Source: Qipengyuania polymorpha (GTDB taxonomy: Bacteria; Pseudomonadota; Alphaproteobacteria; Sphingomonadales; Sphingomonadaceae). Taken from it: a stretch of 64,000 nt of DNA. Position numbers and translations under genes: made by a program. The DNA lies in NCBI RefSeq assembly GCF_019711435.1, contig NZ_JAIGNK010000002.1, forward strand, positions 434,001-498,000, written 5' to 3'. The notes beneath the pieces were generated by a model, which had not been told where the DNA came from, did not search any database, and saw nothing but the letters and a program-made list of their open reading frames with translations. Shown piece by piece: positions 36,874 through 45,840 of the stretch (the first letter of the stretch is position 1; each line of letters starts with the position of its first letter).

Positions 36874-37506
36874 TCAGAGGCGCTCGATCTTCTTCGCCAG
36901 ATCGTCGATCAGATCGACGATTTCTTCCATGGTCTTCTGGTCGAGCCCGCCGCTGCGCGCCTTGTTCTTGAGGACACCGGCAAGGTTGCCCGCGGCACGA
37001 AACATCTCGGGCGTCGCATAGGCGCGGCGATGTTCGCCGTGTCCTGCCAGCCGCTCCATCAGCCGCTCGACCTCTTCGGCCCGTTCTTCGAGCTCCGCGC
37101 GGCCCGCTTCGGTCGCCTCGTAGGCCTTGCGCGTCTCGTCACCCTTGGCGGGCGCGATTACCCCCTCGTCCTCGAGCAGCGAGAGCGTGGGATAGACGGT
37201 GCCGGGACTGGGCGCGTAGCTGCCGCCGGTCAGGTCCTCGACCGCCTTGATGAGTTCATAGCCGTGGCGCGGCTCGTCCTCGAGCAGCTTGAGCAGCACC
37301 AGCCGCAATTCGCCCGAACCGAACATGCGCCGCCGCCGGCCGCCGCCGCGCTTGCCGAAGGGACCGCCGGGACCAAATGGGCCTCCGGGGCCGAAGGGGC
37401 CATCGGGCCCGAACGCATCGTCCCAACCGCCGGCCATGCCGACATGCGGCCACATGCCCATTTTTCTTAGCTTGCGCAGCTTCCGCAGTTTGTGTGCCCT
37501 GTGCAT
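36874..37506 (-). CDS. PadR-family transcriptional regulator with a collagen-like N-terminal segment
   Basis: The protein has 210 residues. A basic start (HKLRKLRKLRK) leads to a Gly/Pro/Phe repeat region at about residues 33-50 (GPDGPFGPGG repeated) and an Arg run. The PadR winged helix (about 64-140) contains HGYELIKAVE and PSPGTVYPTLSLLEDEG, followed by a helical dimerisation arm. PadR proteins repress nearby genes in response to small molecules. The ATG at 37506 has an AAGGAA ribosome-binding site. The palindromic patch 37524-37548 just upstream, on the side of rarA, could be its operator. Confidence 0.88.
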   Translation of the reverse strand: MHRAHKLRKLRKLRKMGMWPHVGMAGGWDDAFGPDGPFGPGGPFGPGGPFGKRGGGRRRRMFGSGELRLVLLKLLEDEPRHGYELIKAVEDLTGGSYAPSPGTVYPTLSLLEDEGVIAPAKGDETRKAYEATEAGRAELEERAEEVERLMERLAGHGEHRRAYATPEMFRAAGNLAGVLKNKARSGGLDQKTMEEIVDLIDDLAKKIERL

Positions 37507-37611
37507 GATCGTTCCTTCCAAACATCGTCGATAGGTCTACGATATATCTTAAAGGAAGCGATGCAAGAGGACGCTGCAATTCCTCTGCGAACCTCCTATG
37601 TGAGCCGACCA

Positions 37612-38928
37612 ATGGCAGACTTGTTTTCAGATGAACTCCCCCAGAGCCCGAATTCAGGCGAATTGCGCGAGGACGCCCCGCTGGCCGACCGTTTGCGTCC
37701 GGCAAACCTCGACGAGGTTATCGGGCAGGACCATCTGACCGGACCCGAGGGCGCCATCGGCCGGATGGTTGCGGCAGGCCGCCTGTCGAGCATGATCCTG
37801 TGGGGCCCTCCCGGCACGGGCAAGACCACCATCGCTCGCCTGCTCGCCGATAGCGTCGGCATGCGGTTCGAAAGCGTCAGCGCGGTATTTAGCGGCGTGG
37901 CGGACCTCAAGAAGGCCTTCGCCGCTGCCGACAAGGCCGCCGAGGCGGGGCAGCGCACGCTGCTGTTCGTGGACGAAATCCACCGCTTCAACCGCGCGCA
38001 GCAGGACGGTTTCCTCCCCTTCGTCGAGCGCGGGACGGTGACGCTGGTGGGCGCGACCACGGAGAACCCGAGCTTTGCGCTCAACGCCGCACTGCTCAGC
38101 CGCGCGCAGGTGCTCATCCTCCAGCGACTCGACCACGAAGCGCTGGGGCAATTGCTCGGCCGCGCCGAGGTCTTGGAAGGCCCCCTGCCCCTCACACCGC
38201 AAGCGCGCGATGCGCTGGTGGCGAGCGCCGATGGCGACGGGCGTTTCCTCCTCAACCAGGCCGAAACGCTTTACAACGCCAAGATCGACGACCCTCTCGA
38301 CCCCGCCGCGCTCGGCAAATTCCTCCAGCGCCGCGTGGCGGTCTACGACAAGGACCGCGAGGGGCATTACAACCTCATTTCCGCGCTCCACAAGGCGGTG
38401 CGCGGCAGCGATGTGCAGGCGAGCCTCTATTACCTCGCCCGCATGCTTACCGCCGGGGAGGAGCCGCGCTTCCTCGCCCGCCGCCTCGTCCGCATGGCGG
38501 TGGAAGACATCGGCATGGCCGACCCGCAGGCGCTGGTGCAGTGCATGGCGGCGAAGGATGCTTATGAGTTCCTCGGCAGCCCCGAGGGCGAACTCGCGCT
38601 GGTGCAGGCCTGCACCTATCTCGCCACCGCGCCCAAATCGAATGCGGTCTACAAGGCGCAGAAAGCCTCGTTCAAATCGGCGAAGGAAACCGGCAGCCTG
38701 ATGCCGCCGCAGAATATCCTCAACGCGCCGACCAAGCTGATGAAGGATATCGGATACGGTGCGGGCTACAGCTACGACCACGATGCCGATGACGGCTTTT
38801 CGGGCGACAATTACTGGCCCGAGGAGATGGAGCCGCAGAGCTATTACGAGCCGGTCGAACGCGGTTTCGAGCGCGAGGTGAAGAAGCGGCTCGATTACTG
38901 GGACAAGCTGCGGCGTGAACGCTCCTAG
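37612..38928 (+). CDS. rarA: replication-associated recombination ATPase RarA (MgsA)
   Basis: The protein has 438 residues from this start. It is an AAA+ clamp-loader-like ATPase that acts at stalled forks. Walker A GPPGTGKTT is at 65-73, Walker B FVDEIHRFN follows, and the C-terminal RarA domains end with the PYGAG-like region. I use the ATG at 37612 (MADLFS, the common family start). An ATG at 37561 with an AAAGGA ribosome-binding site would add 17 residues and is a real alternative. It is divergent from padR. Confidence 0.94.
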   Translation: MADLFSDELPQSPNSGELREDAPLADRLRPANLDEVIGQDHLTGPEGAIGRMVAAGRLSSMILWGPPGTGKTTIARLLADSVGMRFESVSAVFSGVADLKKAFAAADKAAEAGQRTLLFVDEIHRFNRAQQDGFLPFVERGTVTLVGATTENPSFALNAALLSRAQVLILQRLDHEALGQLLGRAEVLEGPLPLTPQARDALVASADGDGRFLLNQAETLYNAKIDDPLDPAALGKFLQRRVAVYDKDREGHYNLISALHKAVRGSDVQASLYYLARMLTAGEEPRFLARRLVRMAVEDIGMADPQALVQCMAAKDAYEFLGSPEGELALVQACTYLATAPKSNAVYKAQKASFKSAKETGSLMPPQNILNAPTKLMKDIGYGAGYSYDHDADDGFSGDNYWPEEMEPQSYYEPVERGFEREVKKRLDYWDKLRRERS

Positions 38929-39793
38929 GTTCCGCCACTTCGTCGCTATCGACTGGTCGGGTGCCAAGGGAGCTCGGCAGAAGGGCATCGCACTGGCGAT
39001 TGCCGATGCTGCAGGCGGGCCTCCGGTGCTGGTCGAACATCATTGGTCGCGCGACGAAGTCCTCGGAGTCTTGCGCGATGAACTTCCCAGCGATTCCCTG
39101 GTGGGTCTCGACTTGGGCATTGCGCTCCCACACGCGGATTGCGGCGCCTATTTCCCGGGCCTTGATAACACCCCGCCCGACGCTCCTGCCTTGTGGCACC
39201 TCATCGACGAACTCGCTGCCGGTGACGAAAATCTCGGCGCGAACAGTTTCGTCGCGCACCCCGCCATGCGCCCATATTTCCGCGACGGCACGGACACTGG
39301 CGAACACTTCGGGTGCGACGGTGCGGAGCATGGTCGAGGCCGTTTTCGCGTCACCGAACAAGCGCAGGCGGCGATGGGCTGCAAACCCTATTCGAACTTC
39401 AACCTCGTGGGCGCGGCGCAGGTGGGCAAGTCGAGCCTCACCGGCATGCGCATGCTCCATCACCTTCGCGGCCACCTTCCGGTATGGCCGGTCGACCCGC
39501 TGCCGGATGCGGACTCGGTCGTGGTCGAGATCTACACCACCCTTGCCGCGCTGGAGGCGGGCCGCAGCGCGGCGAAGGCCAAGATGCGCAGCTACGAGGC
39601 GTTGAACGAGGCGCTCGCCGTGCTCGGCTCGCCGCCGGTGGAGCGGAGCGGAGAAGTCGACGACCACACGACCGATGCCCTCCTCACCGCCGCATGGCTC
39701 CGCGCTGTCGCGCCTGAACCGGAGCGCTGGTCTCCTGCCGGCCTGACACCGGCAATCGCCCGCACCGAGGGCTGGACCTTTGGCGCTCTCTAG
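38915..39793 (+). CDS. DUF429-like predicted RNase H-fold protein
   Basis: The protein has 292 residues. It starts with AIDWSGAKGARQKGIALA, then LVGLDLGIALP near residue 62 and DDHTTDALLTAAWLR near 248. Spaced acidic residues on predicted strands and a late helix fit an RNase H-like nuclease fold of the DUF429 kind. The start lies 14 bases inside rarA, suggesting coupling and perhaps a DNA-related role. Function is unknown. Its stop overlaps the glutaminase stop (CTAG). Confidence 0.72.
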   Translation: MNAPRFRHFVAIDWSGAKGARQKGIALAIADAAGGPPVLVEHHWSRDEVLGVLRDELPSDSLVGLDLGIALPHADCGAYFPGLDNTPPDAPALWHLIDELAAGDENLGANSFVAHPAMRPYFRDGTDTGEHFGCDGAEHGRGRFRVTEQAQAAMGCKPYSNFNLVGAAQVGKSSLTGMRMLHHLRGHLPVWPVDPLPDADSVVVEIYTTLAALEAGRSAAKAKMRSYEALNEALAVLGSPPVERSGEVDDHTTDALLTAAWLRAVAPEPERWSPAGLTPAIARTEGWTFGAL

Positions 39794-40731
39794 ATTTCGG
39801 GAAGCTTGCCGCTGAAGACCGACCATCCGGTCCTCAGGCCAATACGCGAGAGCGCCTTTGCCCCCAGCACGCTCGTGCCCGAACGCCCCAGCCCCGGCGA
39901 CCACACTGCGATGGCCGCCCTGCCCGGCACACTGGCGAGGATACCGCCGCCCACGCCCGACTTGCCGCAGAAGCCGACCTCGAAGGCGAACTGGCCCGAA
40001 TTGTCGTAGTGCCCGCACATCAGCATCAGCGCATTGATGCGGCGCGCGCGGCTGGCGCTGCACATCTGCTGGCCGGTGACAGGGTCAGTGCCGTCGAAAG
40101 CGAGGAAGAGCGAGGCTTCGGCCAGCTGGCGGCAACTTAGCCGCAATGCGCATTGCCGGAAATAGACCGACAACACATCCTCAACCGGGTTCCTGAGACG
40201 CCCAAAATCCTCGAGGAAATAGGCAAGGCTGCGGTTGCGCGAGCCCGTCTCACTCTCGCTGCGGGCAACCTCTTCGTCGAAGGTGATGCTTTCGTCGCGG
40301 CCCATGCGGCGCAGGCGCGTGAGGAGGTCCTGCACCGCCTCTTCGGGCGTGCTGTCTCCGATGAAGCGGTCGGTGGTCACGATGGCACCGGAATTGATGA
40401 AGGGATTGCGCGGAATGCCCTTTTCGCGCTCAAGCTGGACGATGGAATTGAAGGCATTGCCCGAAGGCTCGCGCCCCACCGCATCCCATAGCGCCGGTCC
40501 CTCGCGCTCCAGCGCCAGTGCCAGCGCATAGACCTTCGAGATGGACTGGATGGAAAAAGCCTCGTCCGCATCGCCTGCGCAGAACACCTCGCCATCGGCG
40601 GTCGCCAGCGCGATGCCGAACTTGTTCGGGTCGACCAGTGCCAGAGCGGGAATGTATCGTGCAGGCGTCCCGCTGCCGCGCTCGTCGGCAAGCTCGGCGT
40701 AGGTCTCTGAAACAATTGCGCCCAAATCCAT
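39790..40731 (-). CDS. glsA: glutaminase
   Basis: The protein has 313 residues, a serine-dependent beta-lactamase-fold glutaminase that converts glutamine to glutamate. The catalytic Ser63-x-x-Lys66 motif (QSISKVY), the FNSI/NPFINSGAI block and the GKSGVGGGI end motif are all present. The start is the ATG at 40731; a TTG at 40767 would add 12 residues. It is convergent with the DUF429-like gene. Confidence 0.95.
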   Translation of the reverse strand: MDLGAIVSETYAELADERGSGTPARYIPALALVDPNKFGIALATADGEVFCAGDADEAFSIQSISKVYALALALEREGPALWDAVGREPSGNAFNSIVQLEREKGIPRNPFINSGAIVTTDRFIGDSTPEEAVQDLLTRLRRMGRDESITFDEEVARSESETGSRNRSLAYFLEDFGRLRNPVEDVLSVYFRQCALRLSCRQLAEASLFLAFDGTDPVTGQQMCSASRARRINALMLMCGHYDNSGQFAFEVGFCGKSGVGGGILASVPGRAAIAVWSPGLGRSGTSVLGAKALSRIGLRTGWSVFSGKLPEI

Positions 40732-40821
40732 GATCGTGGCGATAGGCGCGGGCGGCTCAGGGTGCAATCGGACTGGACGCGGCGACGATTTTCCGCCAGA
40801 GGCGCGCGCTCCATCTGGTAC

Positions 40822-40897
40822 GCCGGTTTAGCTCAGTTGGTAGAGCAGTTGATTTGTAATCATCAGGCCAGGGGTTCGAATCCTCTAACCGGCACCA
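40822..40897 (+). tRNA. tRNA-Thr (anticodon TGT)
   Basis: The 76-base gene has acceptor stem GCCGGTT/AACCGGC, D-arm GCTCAGTTGGTAGAGC, anticodon loop TTTGTAA (anticodon TGT), a TTCGAATCC T-loop, and an encoded CCA. The anticodon stem has one T-T mismatch. Confidence 0.96.
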
Positions 40898-40915
40898 CCC
40901 TCTTCCGCGCAAACG

Positions 40916-40943
40916 AAAAGGCCGCCCCGAAGGACGGCCTTTC
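40916..40943. terminator. bidirectional terminator between tRNA-Thr and the small Gly-rich gene
   Basis: A perfect 8-base stem AAAGGCCG/CGGCCTTT (40917-40924 with 40935-40942) is flanked by A's on one side and T's on the other, so it can act in both directions (TTTTCGTTT on the minus strand). Confidence 0.75.
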
Positions 40944-40963
40944 CTTAATCGTTTTCTCTGCAA

Positions 40964-41227
40964 TCAGGCGGCAGCGGCGGTCGGCGTTTCTTCCGTTTCG
41001 CTGACGATGGTTTGCGTCGGGGTCTTCTTCGCCTCGTTGCGCTCGTAAAGCTTCTTGGCGACATAGCCGCCAGCGCCCAGAGCGATCATTGCGGGAAGGC
41101 TCATGCGGCGCAGCACGCTGGCCGCAACCACGCCAAGGGCCGCGCCACCTGCGCCGCCGATGCCGAGACCGCTTGTCTGCTTGGCGAGCTTGTCGCCCGC
41201 ATATGCTCCGATAATCTTGCCAATCAT
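40964..41227 (-). CDS. small Gly/Ala-rich membrane-associated protein
   Basis: The protein has 87 residues. A Gly/Ala-rich hydrophobic middle (about residues 20-38 and 43-57) could form one or two membrane helices with glycine-zipper-like spacing. A charged segment (KKLYERNEAKK) and a Thr/Glu-rich tail follow. The ATG at 41227 has an AAAGGAG ribosome-binding site with good spacing. No family recognised. It lies downstream of tetR on the same strand. Confidence 0.72.
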   Translation of the reverse strand: MIGKIIGAYAGDKLAKQTSGLGIGGAGGAALGVVAASVLRRMSLPAMIALGAGGYVAKKLYERNEAKKTPTQTIVSETEETPTAAAA

Positions 41228-41273
41228 GTGGTATCTCCTTTGCCCAATCAACGGCTTGGGCAGCGAGATGTTC

Positions 41274-41894
41274 CTAATCTGTCGAGCGCCCGATGCCGCT
41301 CTGGAGCATCCGGTTTGCCGCCTCCGCGACCTCTGCCGCATCGGGGTCACCTTCCCCGCGCCAGATGGCATAGCGCAGGCCGAGAAAGACATTCATTCCC
41401 ATCAGCGCCCAAGCCTCGATTTCGCCCAGGCCTTCGCGCATCGCACCGCTATCGCCGCCTTTTTCGAGGCGCTCGATGATACGCGCGCCGACCGTCTCGT
41501 AATGCATGCGATAGGAGCGCGGGTCGACGAATTCGGCCTCATCAATGATGCGATAGACTTCCTTGTGCTCGCCCGCGAAGCGCAGGAAGGCTTCGAGTGC
41601 AGCACGTTCGACCTCCAGAGCGCCCATCTCCGGCGCAATCGCCTCGCGCGCGGCACGCTTCACCGATTCGCTCATGTCGGCGACCAGCGCGCGGAAGATC
41701 TCGTCCTTGCTGTCGAAATAGGTGTAGAACGTCCCCAGCGCGACGCCCGCGCGCCGTGTGATCGAGCTGATCGAGGCCTCATGGAAGCCGTGATCGCCGA
41801 ACTCCCCCGCTGCCGCATCGAGCAGCTTGCGCAAGGTCCTGCGCCCCTTCTCGGTGCGCGGCGTTTTCTTTTCGTCAGGCGCGCTGGCAGCCAT
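41274..41894 (-). CDS. TetR/AcrR family transcriptional regulator
   Basis: The protein has 206 residues. The N-terminal TetR helix-turn-helix (about 17-65) shows RRTLRKLLDAAAGEFGDHGF and ITRRAGVALGTFYTYFDSKDE. The C-terminal part is the ligand and dimer domain with no recognised effector site. The ATG at 41894 has a GGAGGGG ribosome-binding site. It is divergent from a TonB-dependent receptor gene, with 121 bases between, and probably controls it. Confidence 0.92.
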   Translation of the reverse strand: MAASAPDEKKTPRTEKGRRTLRKLLDAAAGEFGDHGFHEASISSITRRAGVALGTFYTYFDSKDEIFRALVADMSESVKRAAREAIAPEMGALEVERAALEAFLRFAGEHKEVYRIIDEAEFVDPRSYRMHYETVGARIIERLEKGGDSGAMREGLGEIEAWALMGMNVFLGLRYAIWRGEGDPDAAEVAEAANRMLQSGIGRSTD

Positions 41895-41924
41895 TCCCAA
41901 TCCCCTCCACGCCCCTTGGCTAAG

Positions 41925-41977
41925 CTATAATCCACCGCGCATGCAAGAACAAACTTGAAAGGTGGTTCAGTTTTCAA
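41925..41977. promoter_or_regulatory. tetR promoter and candidate operator in the tetR/TonB-receptor intergenic region
   Basis: On the minus strand TTGTTC (41952-41947) and TTATAG (41930-41925) are spaced 16 bases and fit a sigma-70-like promoter for tetR. An inverted repeat TTGAAA...TTTCAA (41955-41960 with 41972-41977, 11-base spacer) next to it is a candidate operator shared by both divergent genes. Confidence 0.35.
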
Positions 41978-42015
41978 TATTGGGGAGGATAGAGAGATAA
42001 TCGGGAGGGATTTGA

Positions 42016-44343
42016 ATGAAGTTTCGTCACGCCAAACCGGCTGCTGCACTGCTCGCGGGCACGGCGGCACTCGCCTTCGCCGCACCTGCAGCGGCCCAGT
42101 CGTCGCAGGACATCGACTCCGACACCGAGCTGAGCGAGGACGCTTCGCCCGCGGAAGATGGCATCATCGTCGTCACCGCACGGCGCCGTACCGAGCGCAT
42201 CACCGACGTGCCGATCGCCGTCACTGCGCTTTCGGGCGAGGAGCTGGTTCGCGGCGGCACGCTGGAAATCACCGAAATCGCCGACGAGGTACCCAACCTC
42301 ACGCTGGAAGTCAGCCGCGGCACCAATACGACCCTCACCGCCTTCATCCGGGGCGTGGGCCAGCAGGACCCGGTCGCCGGTTTCGAAGCAGGTGTCGGCC
42401 TCTATGTCGACGATGTCTACCTCAACCGCCCGCAAGGCGCAGTGCTCGATGTCTATGATGTCGAACGTATCGAGGTCCTGCGCGGGCCGCAGGGTACGCT
42501 CTACGGCCGCAACACCATCGGCGGCGCGATTAAATACGTCACCGCCCGCCTGCCCGATGAAACGCAGGTCAAGGTGCGCGGCACATATGGTTCATACGAC
42601 CAGGCCGACCTCATCGTCTCGGCATCCACTCCGCTGAGCGACAATTTCCGTCTGGGCGTGAGCGGCGCGCGGCTTTCCCGCGGCGGCTATGGCGAAAATC
42701 TCGAACTCGGCACCGAGAACTACAACAAGGACGTATGGGCCGGTCGCGGCACGCTCGAATTCGACAGCGGCCCGCTCTTCGTGCGCCTGTCGGGCGACTA
42801 TGTGAAAGACAACAGCAATGCCCGCCAGGGTGGCCGCCTGCTCGAGGGCCGTTTCACCGGCGCCCCCGTGCTGGACAACCCCTACGACACGCGTGCCGGT
42901 CTCAATGTGGTCGATCAGGAGGTCGAAGCTTACGGCGGCGCGCTGCAAATCGCTTACGAACTCAGCGACACGCTGACGTTCAAGTCCATCACCGGCTACC
43001 GCGAAGATGCCTCGACCAGCCCCATCGATTTCGACAGCCTTCCCGCTGCCGATCTCGACGTCCCCGCCATCTATGAAAACGACCAGTTCAGCCAGGAACT
43101 CCAGCTGCTGGTTGAAGGCGACCGCCTGTCGGGTGTCTTCGGCGTCTACTATCTCGACGCCAATGCCTACACCGCATTCGACGTCGCCCTGTTCACCACC
43201 GGCGACCTCATCGGCCTGCCGGGCCTCAACGCGCAGACGCTGGGCGATGTCGGCACCGAAACCTACTCGGTCTTTGGCGACTTCACCTATGACTTCAACG
43301 ACTGGATCAGCCTCTCGCTGGGCGGCCGCTATACGTGGGACAACCGCGACAGCCGCATCCTGCGCACGACCTTCATCGGGGGTTATTCCGACCTCTTCGA
43401 CGGCGAGGGAATCCCCATCGCAGTCACCAGCGATTTCGAAGGCGAGGCGAAGTACAAGGAATTCACCCCGCGCGCCTCGCTGGCCTTCAAGCCGAGCATC
43501 GACCACACGCTCTACGTGTCCTATTCAAAGGGCTTCAAGGGCGGCGGCTTCGACCCGCGCGGCCAAACCAGCGCGGCGCCGGATTTCGACGGCAACGGTA
43601 CGGTCAGCTACGACGAACAGTACCGCTTCCTGAACTTCCAGCCGGAAACGGTCGACAGCTATGAAGCGGGCTGGAAGGCCAGCCTGCTCGACAACCGCCT
43701 CAACATCGCGCTCGCAGGTTTCGTCGGGAAGTACGAAGATGTCCAGATCCCCGGCTCCATCGGCTTCGACAGCAATGGTGACGGCGTGAACGACAGCTTC
43801 ATCGGCGTGACCACCAATGCAGCGAGCGCCGACATCAACGGCATCGAGTTTGAGGGCAATGCGCTGGTCGGGCGCGACTTTGCCGGAACCGGCAGCCGCA
43901 TCGGCTTCAACTGGTCGGTCGGCTATCTCGACGCTGGCTTCAACGAATATGTCGACGCCTTTGGCAATGACGTGGCCGACGAGCGCGTCATCCAGAACAC
44001 GCCCGAGTTCACCGCGCATGCCGGTGTCAACGTCGGCATCCCCGTTGCAGGCGGCATCGTCGACTTCCTCGGCTCGGTTTCGATGCGTTCGGAAACAAGC
44101 CAGTTCGAACTGCCCGGTCCGCTCGACCAGGGGGCCTATGAAATCGTCGATCTCGGCGTGGTCTACACCGCCGACAGCGACCGTTTCGCCATCGGCCTGC
44201 ATGCAAAGAACGTGTTCGACCAGCGCTACATCGTTTCGGGCTATGACTTCGTGACCGGCACCGTGCTCGGCCTCGAAGGCAATCTGACCGCCTTTTACGG
44301 CGATCCGCGCCGGGTTTTCGTGACCGGTGAGGTCAAGTTCTAG
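42016..44343 (+). CDS. TonB-dependent receptor
   Basis: The protein has 775 residues. A signal peptide (about residues 1-24, ending AAPAAAQ) is followed by a TonB box-like IIVVTARRR at about 51-59. The plug domain (VPIAVTALSGEEL ... IEVLRGPQGTLYGRNTIGGAI) and the barrel follow, ending with a Phe (VTGEVKF). The motif set is that of sphingomonad receptors used for diverse organic substrates as well as iron carriers. The ATG at 42016 follows GGGAGGG. TetR is divergent and a sulfotransferase gene is convergent. The substrate is unknown. Confidence 0.93.
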   Translation: MKFRHAKPAAALLAGTAALAFAAPAAAQSSQDIDSDTELSEDASPAEDGIIVVTARRRTERITDVPIAVTALSGEELVRGGTLEITEIADEVPNLTLEVSRGTNTTLTAFIRGVGQQDPVAGFEAGVGLYVDDVYLNRPQGAVLDVYDVERIEVLRGPQGTLYGRNTIGGAIKYVTARLPDETQVKVRGTYGSYDQADLIVSASTPLSDNFRLGVSGARLSRGGYGENLELGTENYNKDVWAGRGTLEFDSGPLFVRLSGDYVKDNSNARQGGRLLEGRFTGAPVLDNPYDTRAGLNVVDQEVEAYGGALQIAYELSDTLTFKSITGYREDASTSPIDFDSLPAADLDVPAIYENDQFSQELQLLVEGDRLSGVFGVYYLDANAYTAFDVALFTTGDLIGLPGLNAQTLGDVGTETYSVFGDFTYDFNDWISLSLGGRYTWDNRDSRILRTTFIGGYSDLFDGEGIPIAVTSDFEGEAKYKEFTPRASLAFKPSIDHTLYVSYSKGFKGGGFDPRGQTSAAPDFDGNGTVSYDEQYRFLNFQPETVDSYEAGWKASLLDNRLNIALAGFVGKYEDVQIPGSIGFDSNGDGVNDSFIGVTTNAASADINGIEFEGNALVGRDFAGTGSRIGFNWSVGYLDAGFNEYVDAFGNDVADERVIQNTPEFTAHAGVNVGIPVAGGIVDFLGSVSMRSETSQFELPGPLDQGAYEIVDLGVVYTADSDRFAIGLHAKNVFDQRYIVSGYDFVTGTVLGLEGNLTAFYGDPRRVFVTGEVKF

Positions 44344-44368
44344 GCGAGACTTACCACTTCCTCCCTGG

Positions 44369-44406
44369 GGGCGGCGGCCGGGCGACCGGTCAGCCGCCCT
44401 CTTTTT
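44369..44406 (+). terminator. rho-independent terminator after the TonB-dependent receptor
   Basis: Stem GGGCGGC/GCCGCCC (44369-44375 with 44393-44399), with a further hairpin CCGG...CCGG in the loop, is followed by TTTTT (44402-44406). Its T tract overlaps the end of the convergent sulfotransferase gene. Confidence 0.75.
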
Positions 44407-45661
44407 ATCCTGCGGCGATGGCGGGACGGGTGAGCGCAAAGGGGTCCTCGACCGGGACCTTGTACTTGCGCACGTAGTCGCCGAGCCGCTCGTAGACCTC
44501 GCCCGTGCTGAGGCCGAACTCCTCCAGCGAATAGGAGTGCGGGCGGCGCTTCATCGCGGCCGAACGCGCGAGGAAATCCTCCATCCCTTCGACCGCCGGC
44601 TCCATGTCGAGGCCGAGGAAGGCGTAGATGCGCTCCATCGTGCCGCGCCAGTCGCGGTCCATCGCGTCATACTGGACATCGATCATGCGCTCGCGCGGGA
44701 TATTGTCGCGCGCCGACCGCATGCGCTCGATCATCAGCTCGGTCTTGCGCAGCCACTCGCGGCCATGCGGCGCGACCTCGATGTCGTCAGCGTAGATAAT
44801 CGTCTGGTTCCACGCGAGCGAGGCGGTGCTGCCGACCACCGACTTGGGGTCGCGGTGGGTGAAGATAAGCCGCGCATCGGGGAACACCTCGAGCAGCGCG
44901 GGCAGGTCGAGCATATGCTGCGGAGTTTTCAATATCCACGGGCGCAGCGAGCTTTCCTGCTGCGACCAGCCGATGAGCCGCATGAGGTTAGCCATGTGGC
45001 GATAGGCCGGAACCGCGCTCTGTTCCTCGCACCAGCGCGTGTAGGTCGGCACGCGCCACTGGGCATCGAACTTCATCCCGTAAAAGCTGGCGGCTATGAG
45101 GCCGAGTTCTTCTTCGGGCTCGTAAGGTCCGGTCGGATGGATCGAGAGCGTGCGCGGATTGGCGAGCCGCGCGACCTTCATGATGCGCTTGGCTAGGACG
45201 GGGCGGAAGTCTTCCTTCTCGCCAGCCATCACCTCTTCGAAATCGGGGCGCGGGACCGGGCTGATGGTCTCGAAACTGCGCAAATGCGCGAAGCGGCGGT
45301 CCGACGACAGCAAGCGGTGGAGCCGCGTCGTACCCGAACGCATCGGCCCGACGATGACCACCGGGTTCTTGATGGGCCGCGCAAGGATTTCGGGATGCCG
45401 CTTGAACCACATCTGCGCGTAGAGCCTGTCGCGCAGCAGGTGGTGGATTTGCTTCATGGCGGAAAAGTCGCCCGCCGCATTCAAGCGCGCCTCGACCCGC
45501 GCGGAATCGAGCATCACGTCGAGCGGGCGGGTGAACCAGTCGTCGCCGAAATCGTCGAGGCCGTATTCGCGGGCCACTTCTTCCATCAGCGCGTCGCGGT
45601 CCCAGCAAGCCTCGTCGACCAGCCCGAGCCCACGCCCTGCCCTTATCCCGGCATCGACCAT
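44405..45661 (-). CDS. sulfotransferase family protein
   Basis: The protein has 418 residues from the ATG at 45661. The PAPS 5'-phosphosulfate loop is visible (VIVGPMRSGTTRLHRLL near residue 110), as is the 3'-phosphate motif FTHRDPKSVVGS further on. This matches the Sulfotransfer_3-like group common in sphingomonads and mycobacteria. The acceptor is unknown. The frame continues upstream without convincing coding character, so the start is uncertain. It is divergent from serS. Confidence 0.88.
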   Translation of the reverse strand: MVDAGIRAGRGLGLVDEACWDRDALMEEVAREYGLDDFGDDWFTRPLDVMLDSARVEARLNAAGDFSAMKQIHHLLRDRLYAQMWFKRHPEILARPIKNPVVIVGPMRSGTTRLHRLLSSDRRFAHLRSFETISPVPRPDFEEVMAGEKEDFRPVLAKRIMKVARLANPRTLSIHPTGPYEPEEELGLIAASFYGMKFDAQWRVPTYTRWCEEQSAVPAYRHMANLMRLIGWSQQESSLRPWILKTPQHMLDLPALLEVFPDARLIFTHRDPKSVVGSTASLAWNQTIIYADDIEVAPHGREWLRKTELMIERMRSARDNIPRERMIDVQYDAMDRDWRGTMERIYAFLGLDMEPAVEGMEDFLARSAAMKRRPHSYSLEEFGLSTGEVYERLGDYVRKYKVPVEDPFALTRPAIAAG

Positions 45662-45840
45662 ATCGATAAAACGGCTGCGGCGCGGCGGGGTAAGTGGCTG
45701 GTTTCGCAAGTCTCTCGGCCTCGTCTGGTCTGGCGGCGGTCGGGAGGAGCGCCATAGACACAGGAACTGCCGCCAATCCAATTCGGTCCCGCCGCAATCC
45801 ACACTGGAAATGCGCAGCGGCAAACGGCATAGCGCGCGCC

